A stretch of 64,000 bases of DNA, taken from contig ML661885.1 of assembly GCA_007570785.1 (NCBI GenBank), forward strand, positions 16,670,223 to 16,734,222, written 5' to 3'. The notes beneath the pieces are model-generated. The model searched no databases, was not told where the DNA came from, and saw only the letters and a program-made list of their open reading frames with translations. Source of the DNA: Antilocapra americana. Taxonomy: Eukaryota; Chordata; Mammalia; Artiodactyla; Antilocapridae. Of this stretch, positions 12,586 through 23,764 are shown piece by piece. Within the stretch, counting starts at the first letter, position 1; each line of letters starts with the position of its first letter. The translations under genes and the position numbers were made by a program.

Positions 12586-15067
12586 AAATATCCATCATTA
12601 GCTTTGGATGCTTACTATCTAACCTAAATATGTGAAAGATACCCTGATAGATAGCCATGTAAAGCTTGTTCAGATAAATTATGACAGTTGAGATTGGACA
12701 GAACCTTAAAATCCATTCAGTCTAAGTGACACTGCTTCCCTAGTGGGATTTGAAGTCTTACTCAAAATATGTTGATATGGAGGAAGCCACTGTTATAAAA
12801 ACAGAAGCAAAAATTAAATATGTATAAGCAATTTGAATTACCAGTTGTTTTGGTGTGGTAGAGTCTTAAAGGTATCAAGAAAACTACATGCTCAGATAGA
12901 GTAAATAAAGAAAACTGTTTTCTTATTGAGCCACTCAAAAATATTCTTTGTCTAGCCTTGATCTTGCAACTAGGTTCATAGCTTTGTGTGATGTCTTCAT
13001 AGCATCCTTGGATTCTTTAGTTTTTTTTTTTTTTAACTGCAACTTCATTTATTGTGCCACATTTCATAGGCTGTCACTTAACTGGACAAAACTTCTGGCC
13101 AGATATAGCTGGAGTGTTTTTCTGTATGAGGCATTGTCTGCCTATTAAGTCTTGTCTGTAACCTCAATATAAACTGTTGAGTGGTTTTTGTTGCTTACAG
13201 TAGATAGAGTTGGCCTAAAAGAACACCAGAGAAACAATGGACAATTAGAAGAATCAAGTGATTATTTGATTCTTGAGTTAATGTTAAAGAAATCAGCTGA
13301 AGGCAAGGATAGATTTCTTAAGCTAAATAGTCTTGAAAAGAATTAGATGAGTGTAGAAGGTGATCATGATATTCTCGATGATTAATGTCATCAGGATGCC
13401 AGCAGTGTAGAGAACTTCCCTTGGAAGAAGATGAGATGAAAGAACTTTGCTTAGGTTCCAAATAGGAATGGAAATCCCCCAAAAAGCAAAAAAAAAAAAA
13501 AAAAAAAAAAAGACTAGGGAGACCTAGAAAAATTCTTCAATAGAGAGATCTTGGCTTTCTTAATCCATGGACCACTTGCTCCAGGCGATATATCCAACCA
13601 TAAATTTTACAAAGAGACCCTGTGATCTGGCACCAGGAGTTGGCATTCAACTCAACCCACTCACAGGATCTTAACCTTCTCTGCCAGGGGAGTCATCATC
13701 TGAATGGGAAAAACCATTGCAAAATTTTCCCTTCGTCTAATAAGAATGACTAATTTTAGATGCATCACAAGGAAGTGTTTTGTTCCAGACACAGTTCCTA
13801 GAAATAGTGGGGCATTCCAGTCCAACAGATGAAAACCTTCCTCATAAGAACCAAACCCGCGTGCTCTGCACCACTTGTCTATGAATCCAAATAGCCTGCT
13901 TTCAAGAAGACAAGAAGGAGATGGGGCTTCTAAAAGAACAGATTAATTTCCCAGTCTCTCTGTGGATTATCTAGATTGTTGAATATTTACAGCAAGACTT
14001 CAATCCCAAGAGGTCTCTTCCTCATCACTCTTGGACCCATCCCTTTTTGCTGCTCTCACTTGTTAAGTGAAAGCACATTTTATTATCAGGCTAAACAAAG
14101 CTTAGATGAATATTTACATCTATTATAACAACTTAATTTTTTCAAAATGAGAATTTGGGGTTAATTATGTAGTGAAGTGTATGTAACATATTAGAAAGTT
14201 TAAAATTTTTAAATAATTTAATGCTTAAGAATTTAAGTATTTAATCTTAAGATGCCTGATATATACAGAAGTTTACTGAACTGAAGATGCAATACTGAGT
14301 TTAGTTCTGACTTTTTCACTAATTAGTTTAGATTAGTAGCTTCATCTCTCTAACTGTATAATGAGAGAATTGACCCAATTGACTTATAAATTCTTTTCAG
14401 ATCTAATATTATTTAATTTAAATATGATGTGTTCCTTCTCATCATATCAGAAATGACCAACAATATAAAGTGATGCTTGCTAAGTGTTGAATTACTGTGT
14501 TAAATAAGGATGGAAGTGTCAGTTCTGGCCAGCACAGAAGGATAGATTTGTGGAGGGTACGTGATCTGAGCTAGGGCTTGAAAGTAGTCAGAATTTTGGA
14601 AAGTGAATTGCAGAGCACTCAAGTCATGGAGGCATAAGTGAATATGTGGAGGAAGAAAAGCTCAAGATGTGTGGAGAAGTCAGAAAGCAGACCAAATGAT
14701 GTCATGGAAAGTTCCTTTCAGAGAGGCTAACATAAAGTTTAGGGACCCATTTTTGCAGAGTCTATAAAGTCTGGATATACAAAATTTACCCTAAAAATGG
14801 CAGCATGTAAACTTTAATTTTGTTGCTGTTGGTTGTGTGGGTGGTACTACATGTGCAAAAATAGTTTTTGGCAAAGAAGAAAATGTTACTCCTTTCCTAT
14901 CACTTGTCATTTTTTATTTGCTTCCAAGAGCATGGACAACCAAGAGTCAACTCTATTTTAAAGTGTTCATTTGCTTTAGTTTTTATTCTATATCACATTT
15001 CAGCATTGGGATAAGATGTAGAATCACATCTTTGTATGTTATCTCAAATTTCCTCATCTTATTATTA
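12586..15067. other. Mostly unique DNA; one ancient-repeat trace and a poly(A) run
   Basis: No gene is recognised. The stretch at about 14530-14650 (GAGCTAGGGCTTGAAAG ... CAAGTCATGGAGGCATAAG) resembles an ancient mammalian interspersed repeat also suspected at 35760-35885. A MIR-like trace may lie near 14340-14410. The rest is unassigned. Confidence 0.4.
13488..13511. repeat. Poly(A) run of 24
   Basis: Uninterrupted A24 with no recognisable retroelement body upstream. It may be an isolated homopolymer. Confidence 0.9.
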
Positions 15068-15072
15068 AATCT

Positions 15073-15201
15073 ACTGCTGCTGCTAAGTTGCTTCAGTCGT
15101 GTCTGACTCTGTGTGACCCCATGGATGGCAGCCCACCAGGCTCCTCCATCCCTGGGATTCTCCAGGCAAGAATACTGGAGTGGGTTGCCATTTCCTTCCT
15201 T
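15073..15201 (-). mobile_element. Bov-A2-type SINE, antisense
   Basis: The antisense form starts with (CTG)n and TAAGTTGCTTCAGTCGTG, and ends at GGAGTGGGTTGCCATTTCC. This is the reverse complement of the GGAGAAGGAAATGGCAAC...AGCAGCAG unit. A short likely target duplication AATCTA lies at 15068-15073 and 15202-15207. Confidence 0.88.
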
Positions 15202-15223
15202 AATCTAATGTATCTGATTAATT

Positions 15224-15385
15224 GGGCTTCCCCTGTGGCTCAGCTGGTAAAGAATCTGCAATGTAGGAGACCTCGGTTTGATCCCTGGGTTGGGAAGATC
15301 CCCTGGAGAGGGGAAAGCCTACCCACTCCAGTATTCTGGCCTGGAGAATTCCATGGACTGTACAGTCCATGGGGTTGCAAAGAGT
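15224..15385 (+). mobile_element. Bov-tA SINE, tail missing
   Basis: It has the tRNA-derived head GGGCTTCCCCTGTGGCTCAG followed by the BovB-derived body to GGGGTTGCAAAGAGT. The usual CGGACACGACTGAG tail is absent, and the sequence passes directly into a copy of the flanking AATCTGATTAATTGG. See the finding on the shared target motif. Confidence 0.9.
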
Positions 15386-15398
15386 AATCTGATTAATT

Positions 15399-15622
15399 GG
15401 GCTTCCCTGGTGGCTCAGTGGTAAATAATCCACCTGCAATTCAAGAAACTGCCTGAGATCCAGGTTTGATCCCTGGGTCTGGAAGATCCCTGGAGAAAGC
15501 AATGACAACCAACTCGAGTGTTCTTGCCTAGAGAATCCCATGGACAGAGGAGCTTGGTGGCCTACAGTCTATGGGATCACAAAGGGTCAGACACAACTGA
15601 GTAACAACACAACAACAAAAGC
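15399..15622 (+). mobile_element. Bov-tA SINE
   Basis: Complete unit from GGGCTTCCCTGGTGGCTCAG to the GACACAACTGAGTAACAACACAACAACAAAA-type tail. It is flanked by AATCTGATTAATTGG (15386-15400) and AATCTGATTCATTAG (15626-15640), a target duplication with two differences. Confidence 0.92.
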
Positions 15623-15678
15623 AATAATCTGATTCATTAGGAGTTAATCAGGGAATTTGTTTATGTGTCCCACCTTAT

Positions 15679-16208
15679 TGCTATGGACTAAATGTTTCTG
15701 TCCATTCAAAATTCATATGTTGAAACCCTAAACTCCAATGTGATGGTATTAGGAGATGGGGGTTTGGAGAGGTGATAAGATCATGAGGGTGTAGCCCTCA
15801 TGAGTGTGACTAGTGTTCTTAAACAAAAGACCCCAGAGAACTCTCTTTCCCCTTCTGCCAAGGACAAAGTGAGAAGATGGCCATCTATGAACCAGAAAGC
15901 TGGCTATTCACAGATGCTTGCAGGAGGAAAAGGGGATGACAGAGGATGAGATGGTTGGATGGCATCACCAACTCAATGGACACGGGTTTGGGTGGACTCC
16001 AGGAGTTGGTGATGGACCGGGAGGCCTGGCGTGCTATGGTTCATGGGGTCACAAAGAGTTGGACACGACTGAGCAACTGAACTGAACTGAGTGTGTTGCC
16101 ACCCTAATCTTGGATTTCCCAGCCCCCACACCTGTGAGAAATAAATTTCTGATGTTCATAAAGTGCCTATTTTATGATGGTCTGTTATAGCAGCCTGACT
16201 TGACTAGG
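15679..16208 (+). mobile_element. MaLR MST-type solo LTR, split by a BovB fragment
   Basis: An old endogenous retrovirus-like LTR. It opens TGCTATGGACTAAATG and carries ATTCATATGTTGAAACCC, the ATGGTATTAGGAG block, CATGAGGGTGTAGCCCTCAT and, after the interruption, CTGTGAGAAATAAATTTCTG with the AATAAA signal at about 16140. It ends near GTTATAGCAGCCTGACT. The order matches the MST group of MaLR LTRs. No internal coding region is attached. The family is assigned from remembered consensus blocks. Confidence 0.8.
15918..16091 (+). mobile_element. BovB 3'-end fragment nested in the MST LTR
   Basis: Starts in the GGAGGAAAAGGGGATGACAG region of BovB, continues through the [14 protein letters not shown] coding block to GGACACGACTGAGCAACTGA and the repeated AACTGA tail. 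LTR sequence resumes directly after it. Confidence 0.9.
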
Positions 16209-17215
16209 ATAATTATTTAGAAGATGTTTATCTGTTCCTCAAACATTTCATGTGTGCTGTTCTTAAGGACCTGGGCTGAGCTCTGGGCATAAGACAGAAC
16301 CTTTCATTTCTGGACAGATTTGTCCATTTATTTTTGGGAGCAGAATAATTTTTCAGAACTTATATTTTTATATAAGCAGTACATATTTTCTTGGCAATGG
16401 TAAATTAAAAATGCTGCAATGTCATTCCACATGTTTTTATACTTATCAGAAATCTTTATTTTCCTCAAGGAATGGTTTGGAGCCAACAGTATTCCATGTC
16501 ACTCATGTTGTCAAATTCTCCATGTGTCTAATGAGAAATTCCAGGTATGCCCATTGCAGTAATGTTTCATTAACTTAAACTATTTCCTAATACAATGCCT
16601 GGTACATGTATAACGACATTAGTCTTTGCACTAAGGAATAAACAGAATTGCAGCTGGTATACAGGGTATATAGCAGTAAGGACTTGATAAATGTCAAATT
16701 GAATAAAGCCTCAAGTCAATATAAGACCTTTCCTCAAAGTAGATTTTGAGGAGTAATGGTGGGAAGTTTAGTCCCAGTGTCGGTTCTGTGGTAAATAACT
16801 CCTATTCAGCATTTGTATAAAGCAGTTGCTAGTTTCCAATAACAACAAGGCCCCCCTCCCAAATGTAGTATTAGGTCAAGGAGCACTCATAGGATTTGCT
16901 TTATTCCAGACCACGTTAATTTCCCTTCACATTTGTACATGCTAACCAAATGGAGTAACAGATAGATGTTAGAGGAAATTAAAAGGATGAAATTAATCTC
17001 CTTTGCTTCTGAAAATTCAGAATACCTTTGGTTAAATTAAAGTGGAAATTATAACCATAACTATAAACCCATTTGGGTGTGTAGCAAACATATGATGGAA
17101 ATTGGCTGAACTCCTGTGAATGCCTTTCGAAATGGCACTGAATGCACTGCATAATGCTTACAGCTGGAATTTTGCAGATCAGAGGATTTCACAGAAGCTC
17201 ACTGTGTCTCATGTT
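16209..17215. other. Unique DNA, no gene seen
   Basis: No element motif or convincing coding frame recognised. Confidence 0.5.
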
Positions 17216-17437
17216 GGTGGTCCCTCAGGTGGTGCTAGTGGTAAAGAACCCATCTGCCAACCCAGGAGCCATAAGATACATGGGTTTGATCCCTGGATTA
17301 GGAAGATCCCCTGGGGGAGGGCATGCAACCCACTCTAGTATTGTTGCCTGGAGAATCCCATGGACAGAGGAACCTGGTGGGCTAGAGTTCATGAGGTCAC
17401 ACAGAGTTGGACATGACTGAGTGACTCAACATGCACA
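17216..17437 (+). mobile_element. Bov-tA SINE
   Basis: Diverged head (GTCCCTCAGGTGGTGCTAG) with intact body GGAGAATCCCATGGACAGAG and tail GACATGACTGAGTGACTCAAC. Confidence 0.9.
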
Positions 17438-17465
17438 GACCTCTATAGGAGGATGATTTAAGGGG

Positions 17466-17705
17466 CAGACATCCTGAAACCAGACTACATGAATTCAAAG
17501 CCTACCCTGGTCACTTGTTATTTATTTATTTATTACTTCTTTTTTTCTGAGCAAGTTGCTCAAACTTTCTGGGCCTCACTCTCTTTACCTCTAAAAGAGA
17601 GATGGTTGTGGTACCCTCTGCAAAGGATTATTGTGAAGTTAAATTTGTTATTTCAGGCAAAGTGTGTAGAAGAATTTGCTCGAGTAAATGTTCAGCAAAT
17701 ATTGT
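17466..17705 (+). mobile_element. MIR SINE
   Basis: The order of blocks matches MIR: CAGACTACATGAATTCAAA, GGTCACTTGTTA, GAGCAAGTTGCTCAAAC, TTTACCTCTAAAAGAGAG, ATTATTGTGAAGTTAAAT, and a closing AAATGTTCAGCAAATATTG. A (TTTA)n insertion interrupts the centre at about 17520-17535. Confidence 0.75.
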
Positions 17706-18479
17706 TTTCTTATGACTATCACAGAGCATGGAACTTGGACAGTGACAGGCCAACACTAAGCAAGTAAGAAGAGCACGATTTCCAAATGCTTGTTATTCTG
17801 GCTAAAGAAATTGAAAAATACGAAGGAACTCAGGGTAATCTATATTCTCAACTATTTGCAGGAAATAATAATGGTTGGAACCTGTAGTGCTAAAGTGGTT
17901 TCACCGATATCTGTCTTATAAGAAGGCAAGAGAAGTACTGATATATATTTCTCTTCATCAAAAGAATGAATTAAAGATAAGAACTTAAGTGATGTGACCG
18001 AGATCAAATGGTCTATAAGCAGCAGATGAGGGACAAGAATCTACTTGTCTTGAAATCTAGTCCAGGACTTTCATACTCATACTCACTGCTACTGCTCTGA
18101 CATTGGCTTCAGACTCAAAACTTAAATTTTCTGCCTTTATTCTTTTATAAATCTATTTATTCTGGTCATTCAAATGTACTTCAATATCTACTGGATGAAT
18201 AGCATTGTTAGTTGATATGCTTTGTAGCTCATGTTTTTTGATCTATGTTTAATAAATAGGATGTGTTAAGCACTAGAAATAAACTCTGAGTTTAGGAGTT
18301 ACCCAATATTAATACTAAAGAGTTCACATGAATGGATACTTATTATATGGCAAGCACTGTTTTAAGAACTTTGTGTATGCTAACAAATAAAGAAATGTAA
18401 CACTACTAAAATGGTATCAATTTGAATACAAATGTTTTAAAATGTATCTTAAAATGGCTCACTCTCCCATATTCAGTGC
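17706..18479. other. Unique DNA with a faint MIR/L2-like trace
   Basis: About 18335-18385 (TTATTATATGGCAAGCACTGTTTTAAGAACTTTG) resembles the antisense MIR start. Otherwise no assignment. Confidence 0.4.
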
Positions 18480-18860
18480 CACTACCATCTCTCTTCTCAA
18501 ATTTGTCATGTCCTCATTTGCCCCCATGCCCCCTGACTCTTACCACAGTACGAGACTTCCCACACAATAGCCAGAATTCATTTCTTAAATGATGGAATGA
18601 ATATATACCTGCTTAAAACTCACAGTGGTTTCTCAGTTTATTTAGAAGCCTGTAGTTTTCTTAATGGCTATAACACCCTGCATGTTATGACTTCTTCCCA
18701 CATCCCTTATCTTCATGTCTTCTATTTTCTCTCTTGCTTTTCCTTCTCTCTTTTCTTTCTTGATCTTTCTCTCACTTTTTCTTTATTTCATAATCTCTCT
18801 CTCTCTTTCTTTCTCTATTCTCTTCTTTCATCTCCTACTGCTACCTTTTCTAAAGTCACT
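18480..18860 (+). mobile_element. Probable L2 LINE 3' relic
   Basis: The blocks TGCTTAAAACTCACAGTGG and TTTTCTTAATGGCTATAACAC ... CATGTTATGAC match the order of L2 3' consensus blocks (CTCAAAACCTTCCAGTGG ... AATGGCCTACAAGGCCCTACATGATCTGG). Very diverged. The 3' part has turned into a pyrimidine-rich tract. Confidence 0.5.
18718..18838. repeat. Polypyrimidine (TC-rich) tract
   Basis: About 120 bp that is overwhelmingly C and T on the plus strand, with (CT)n and (TTTC)n islands. Confidence 0.85.
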
Positions 18861-18927
18861 GTACACAGTGCATAGAACACTTATGCTATGGAATGCTAAC
18901 ATGTGATTCTTATTACATAGGAAAATG

Positions 18928-19095
18928 GGGGACCTCCCTGGTGGTCCAGTGGTTAAGACTTCATCTTCCAGTGCAGGGTGTGCAGCTTTGATCCCTGGTC
19001 AGAGAGCTAAGATCCTATAAGCCTTGTAGCCGAAAAATCAAAACATGAAACAGAACAATGTTGTAATAAATCCAAAAAAGACTTAAAAAAAAGGA
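18928..19095 (+). mobile_element. CHR-2-type tRNA-derived SINE
   Basis: The head GACCTCCCTGGTGGTCCAGTG, then TTGATCCCTGGTCAGAGAGC, AGATCCTATAAGCC and an A-rich end match the short cetartiodactyl CHR-2 SINE. It differs from Bov-tA in lacking any BovB-derived body. Confidence 0.82.
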
Positions 19096-19800
19096 AAATG
19101 ATTTTACCCTAAGATAGTTTTGGAACAGATAAAGTCAAAGATGACTTTTGTTTGGTTGGTTGGTTTTTACTTGGTAGAGCCTTACAAATACTAAGTTGTA
19201 AATTTTGCATGTTTTCTAATTCAACTTTGTTAAATAAAAGGTTTTTCAAGGTAATTCTTATATGAACTCACTCTTAGAACATATTCTGAGAAATGCCTCA
19301 TCCTAAATAAAAGCCATATTAAACTTATCAGCCTTAAATTGAGTTCAAAATGTCAAAAAGTTTAAGATCTCCTAAATTTTATACTCAGGGAGAAAAGATA
19401 GAAAGAACACAGTTAATAATAAGAAATTATATTTTCTAAATGTTAATTAAAATTTACAAATTCCTAGGAGATACAGTGAGATCTCCTTTACCTTTTCATT
19501 TAATAACTGAGGATTCTATTGTGTTCTTAAGATGGATTCTAAGGATTAAAGTTGAGTCCCTATTTTGGGTTAATTAACTTCACTAAGAATTTATTGAGGA
19601 TCAACTAGGATGAGTCTGTAATTGGAAAGTTTCCTTGGCAGAGAGCACCATCAGGGTGGAGAGGTTGTAAACTTTTCTCTTTTTTTCCAATGAGAAAGGG
19701 TGGTTACTGTATCAATATGAGCTTGGGTGGTCCTTAACACAATCTCATGAATCAGAAATTATATTTGCCAAATGCTAGCTTGTTGTAAAATTAACAATAA

Positions 19801-19850
19801 TGTGTGTGTGTGTGTTCATGTATGTGTGCATCTGTGTGTGATAGTATCCT
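19801..19850. repeat. Interrupted (TG)n microsatellite
   Basis: TG units broken by short CA/AT changes. Confidence 0.85.
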
Positions 19851-20116
19851 TGCATGGGTTTTATTTGCTTACAAAAGAGAGGAAAATAATTTTTTAAAAC
19901 ATAGCACAGATTGTTAATACAAGTTATATGGGTCTTCTCAATAAGTCCAACTCTATATTAAATGATTTAAAAAGACAGGTAATGGCTAAAGTGTTACTAT
20001 GGTTTAAAGGTAGTGTGGTTTTCCATTGTCTTTGGTTTACTCCTTTAAAGTTTCTGCAATCACATGCACTTGGATTTTAGGATGTGAAGAGTGGGATGGT
20101 TATTCTAGAATAATTT

Positions 20117-20194
20117 GTTACCAATAAAAGTCTCCTCTTTGGAGGCCTCTTTTTTGTTACCAATAAAAGTCTCCTCTTTGGAGGCCTCTTTTTT
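20117..20194. repeat. Perfect 39-bp tandem duplication (two units)
   Basis: Unit 1 is 20117-20155 and unit 2 is 20156-20194, with no difference between them. Each starts GTTACCAATAAAAGTCTCC and ends in a T run. Because 39 is a multiple of three, the minus-strand frame over it reads a doubled 13-residue block (KEASKEETFIGNK). Confidence 0.95.
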
Positions 20195-21012
20195 ATTTCC
20201 TATTATTTCTGTTCTTATAAAACTCACCTTCCAGAGAGATGAGAAAATTACAAAACCCCACAAAAACAACTTGCAAAAAATATAATACATTGCTCTGAAT
20301 AGATAAGCTTTCCATCTGCCAGTAAAAGTAGTGTGAAGAGTTGTAATTAAATCACTTAAATTCTCTGGTCCCAGCCTTTGAAATGATGTCCTCCAGTTCT
20401 TCCACTAATGGATTTATATTGGAAATGTATACAAAACTGGTTTGTCAACTTTAAAGAGTTTTTGAATGCTGGGGTTATTAGGTACGTTCCCTCCATAAAC
20501 AGACACTGAGAAAAGAAATCTAACACACAAAGTTTTTGTCCAGGATTCTCTGGTAGAAGAATGTGGAAATGAGACCAATACAGGATTGTTAGTAAGCAAA
20601 TCACTGCTATGCACAGCTGGGGCTCATGTTCACCAGGTATCTCTGGAAGACAGTCAACAGCATACCTCAGAGACACTGAAGAATTTGGTAGTCTCCTCTG
20701 CCACCTGCTACGGGCTCTGGCTACACCTGAGGGTTCCAGTGTTCCAACACGCTTGGCCTAGCCTGCAATGATAGCCATACACACCAAACAAGTCGCTCAC
20801 ACAGAGGGAAATCCGTGCTTGCAATTCAAAGTTCTGAGGGTGGACTGGAAGTGTGGAAACTGGCTGGATATGATAAAGGTTATCCCCAGTGGCTGCTACA
20901 ATTGTTTATCATCATGAGACAGAAGTTGGCTTGAAAGCAAGCTTTAAATCCAGCATGGAAGTGTAGACAGGTGGGCCCTTTATAGACTAGTATACCAGTA
21001 CAAAGATTTAAT

Positions 21013-21318
21013 CCATTCCCTGATAGCTCAGTTGGTAAAGAATCTTCCTGCAATGCAGGAAACAACAGTTCAATTCCCAGGTTGGGAAAATCTTCTGGAG
21101 AAGGGATAGGCTATCCTCTCCTGTATTCTTGGGCTTCCCTGGTGGCTCAGCTGGTAAAGAATCTGCCTGCAATGTGAGAGACCTGGGTTGGGAAGATCAC
21201 CTGGAGAAGGGAAAGGCTACCCACTCTAGTATTCTAGCCTAGAGAATTCCATGAACTGTATAGCCTATGGGGTCACAAAGAGTCAGGCACGACTGAGTGA
21301 CTTTCACTTTCACTTAGG
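21013..21318 (+). mobile_element. Dimeric Bov-tA SINE
   Basis: A first, partial unit (TCCCTGATAGCTCAGTTGG to about 21128) is joined to a complete second unit (GGGCTTCCCTGGTGGCTCAG at 21130 to GACTGAGTGACTTTCACTTTC). This head-to-tail arrangement is known for ruminant Bov-tA dimers. Confidence 0.9.
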
Positions 21319-22196
21319 TTAATTTGGCTCATTATTTAATGATGGATGAGTAATCGTCTTTCCTGGTCCCTGACATTACTCCCCAGGAAGTTCTCTGTTG
21401 CTTATTCTTATTCCCTGGCATATCTAAACTGGGTATGGTGAGGGTGCTATTTTCAAGACTGCCCATCTCTTGTATCCCACATTCTGCTTGAATAGATTGG
21501 AGCTCTGGGTGGCTTTCAGCACAGCAATTTCCATCAAAACCAAATCAACTTCAGACTTTGCTTCTGATCCCTATCATGTACCAGCAAGCATAGCCAATTA
21601 CAGTTTCTAGATATCAGCTTTAAGCCTGAAATCACTGATCTTTTATTTATTTGCCTCTGTGCTTAGCCTAGCCCTCCTCTTCTTCCACTTAATAGTGGCT
21701 ACTTTGAGGTCATCAAAATTAAAAAAAGTTTGGGTTTGAAGGCAATATTTTTAGTCTCATTTTGATCTCTGAGCTGGTTCTTATCATGTGATGGTGAACC
21801 CTTAGGAGGAGGTTCTTGAGAGAAACTTCACATCCCAGCTGTAAGTCCTTATAAGGCTGCTTCTTTCATGTCCCTTCTTATATCTTCTTACATTTGTGTG
21901 TAGAAGTAGTTAGACTTTGTTAATCCTGTGAGATTTCAAATTACTGAACTCTCAGTCAACTTTGATTGCTTATTTAAGGCCACAGTAGAATGAGTCACTC
22001 TGCAGTTCTGTGTTGTCTGCAATATCTGCCTACAGACTGGCCAGACTTTGCCAACTTTGTCTCTCTCTCATAAGACTTTGCTGAAAGTGGCAAATTGGAA
22101 CCAATACACAACATAATTTGAAAATTTCCCAGTTATTTTCCTTAACATTATAAAGTTAGTTAACATATGGTGAGTTATGTTACTTTTTTACTTTCC
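21319..22196. other. Unique DNA, no gene seen
   Basis: No family motif recognised. Confidence 0.5.
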
Positions 22197-22199
22197 TGC

Positions 22200-22338
22200 A
22201 TTGGAGAAGGAAATGGCAACTCACTCCAGTATTCTTGCCTGGAGAATCCCAGGGACAGAGGAGCCTGGTGGGCTGCCATCTATAGGGTCACACAGAGTCA
22301 GACACAACTGACGCGATTTAGCAGCAGCAGCAGCAGCA
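22200..22338 (+). mobile_element. Bov-A2-type SINE with (AGC)n tail
   Basis: GGAGAAGGAAATGGCAACTC to GACACAACTGACGCGATTTA, followed by about six AGC units at 22321-22337, the usual Bov-A2 tail microsatellite. Confidence 0.92.
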
Positions 22339-22524
22339 TGTTATTGCAAGTGATGTATTTGCCAAATGTTTTGTCATGGAGAGTTGTATTCAAGCTTACA
22401 TTGTTTGTGTCATTTCTGTCCCCAACCTGACTGCTAATCCATTGCTGAGTATCCACCTTAGTAGAAGTATCTTACTTTGGGGACAAAATTCACATTGGTT
22501 ATTACATAGGTTTGGCTGTTATAG

Positions 22525-22732
22525 TGTTAGTCACTTTGTTGTGTCTGTCTCTTTGCAACCCCAGGGACTGTAGCCTGCCAGGCTTCTCTGTCCATGTGAT
22601 TTCCCAGGCAAGAATGCTGGAGTGGGTTTGCCATTCTTCTCTTCTCCATGGGATATTCCAGACCCAGGGATCGAACTTATGTCTCCTGCACTGCAGGTAG
22701 ATTCCTTGCCATCTGATCCACCAGGGAAGCCG
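22525..22732 (-). mobile_element. Bov-tA SINE, antisense
   Basis: Antisense tail (TTAGTCACTTTGTTGTGTC), body, and head ending TCCACCAGGGAAGCC. Confidence 0.92.
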
Positions 22733-22980
22733 TTGGCTCTTATAGCAAAGGGCAAAAATAATGGTAGCTGAATTAAAATAAAATGTTATGGAACAGTCTA
22801 GAGATTACATGGAAGCTGGTTTGCCTAAGGAGCTACTCTGGTCAGCCTAGGCAGGATAACTTACCCTAAAACATGTCCTCCAGTCAATGGGAAGGGAAGT
22901 AGCCCCAGAATATGAATACTTTATTTCTACTTGTTTCCCTTTAGCCAGACTTTGTCATATGCCTGCACCTAGCTGCAAAG

Positions 22981-23188
22981 AGCTGGTGGCTCATCAGTTA
23001 AGAATCTACTTGCCAATGCAAGAAACACAGGTTCAATCATTGGATCAGGAAGATCCCCTGGAGAAGGAAATGGCAACCCACTGCAGTATTCTTGCCTGGA
23101 GAATCCCACAGAGGGAGGAGCCTGGTGGGCTACAGTCCATGGAGTTGCAAAGAGTTGGACACAACTTAGCGACTAAACAACAGTAACA
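22981..23188 (+). mobile_element. Bov-tA SINE with clear target duplication
   Basis: Body and tail are typical (GGAGAAGGAAATGGCAACCC ... GACTAAACAACAGTAAC). The flanks are AGCTGCAAAG at 22971-22980 and 23189-23198, a perfect duplication. Confidence 0.92.
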
Positions 23189-23217
23189 AGCTGCAAAGAA
23201 GGCTACAAAGTAGTCTT

Positions 23218-23760
23218 TATTCTATGTTTCACTGACCTATTGCCGTGTAACAAATAAGTTCAAAACAATGTGCTGAAATGAGAGTATTTATTTGCTTGTG
23301 TTTTTATGAATCAACTGGGCATTTGGGGGGCTCCATATGGTACTGACTTGGTTAATGGTGCAGCTGCTTTCAGCAGGAAATCGGGCTGAGCTAGAAGGTC
23401 CAAAAGTCCTCTCAGATTATCTAGGCATTGGTGCTGTTAATCAGTGCCTTAGTTCTCATCCACGAACCCTCTCTTTCCACATGGCATTCATCTTTTAAGG
23501 CCTTCTCATGAGGCCTCTCTCTCCTAAAGAAGAGCTTTATTATAGTGTAATAACTGGATTCTAAGAGAATGAAATGGTTAGCTGCCAGAACCCTTGAGGA
23601 CTAGGTCTAGAACTGCATAGCATCCTTTCTGCCATACATTTTGATCAGAGCATTTCACAATTTCAACCCAGATTCAAGGGGAGGGGAGATAGGCTTCAGC
23701 TTTAACAGAAGGGGCAACATGCATATACATGGAGGGAAAGAATTACTGGGACTGTCTTTG
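23218..23760 (-). mobile_element. MLT1-type MaLR LTR, antisense
   Basis: It opens CTATTGCCGTGTAACAAAT, the antisense of the MLT1 3' end (ATTTGTTACxCAGCAATAG). It contains a CCTCTCTTTCCACATGGC-type block and CAACCCAGATTCAAGGGGAGG, close to antisense consensus blocks of MLT1. Old and without coding sequence. The family is named from remembered consensus. Confidence 0.7.
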
Positions 23761-23764
23761 TAGA

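Larger units (their letters stand above)
19096..21012. other. Unique DNA; contains a perfect 39-bp tandem duplication
   Basis: No gene is recognised. A (TG)n-rich patch lies at 19801-19850 and a 39-bp tandem duplication at 20117-20194, listed separately. The ORFs at 20356-20771 lack any known motif. Confidence 0.5.

Noticed and set aside
15224..15385. tRNA gene, from the tRNA-like SINE heads (also at 21130, 25187, 47788 and elsewhere)
   Set aside because: These are tRNA-derived SINE heads followed by BovB-derived or CHR bodies. No functional cloverleaf gene is present.
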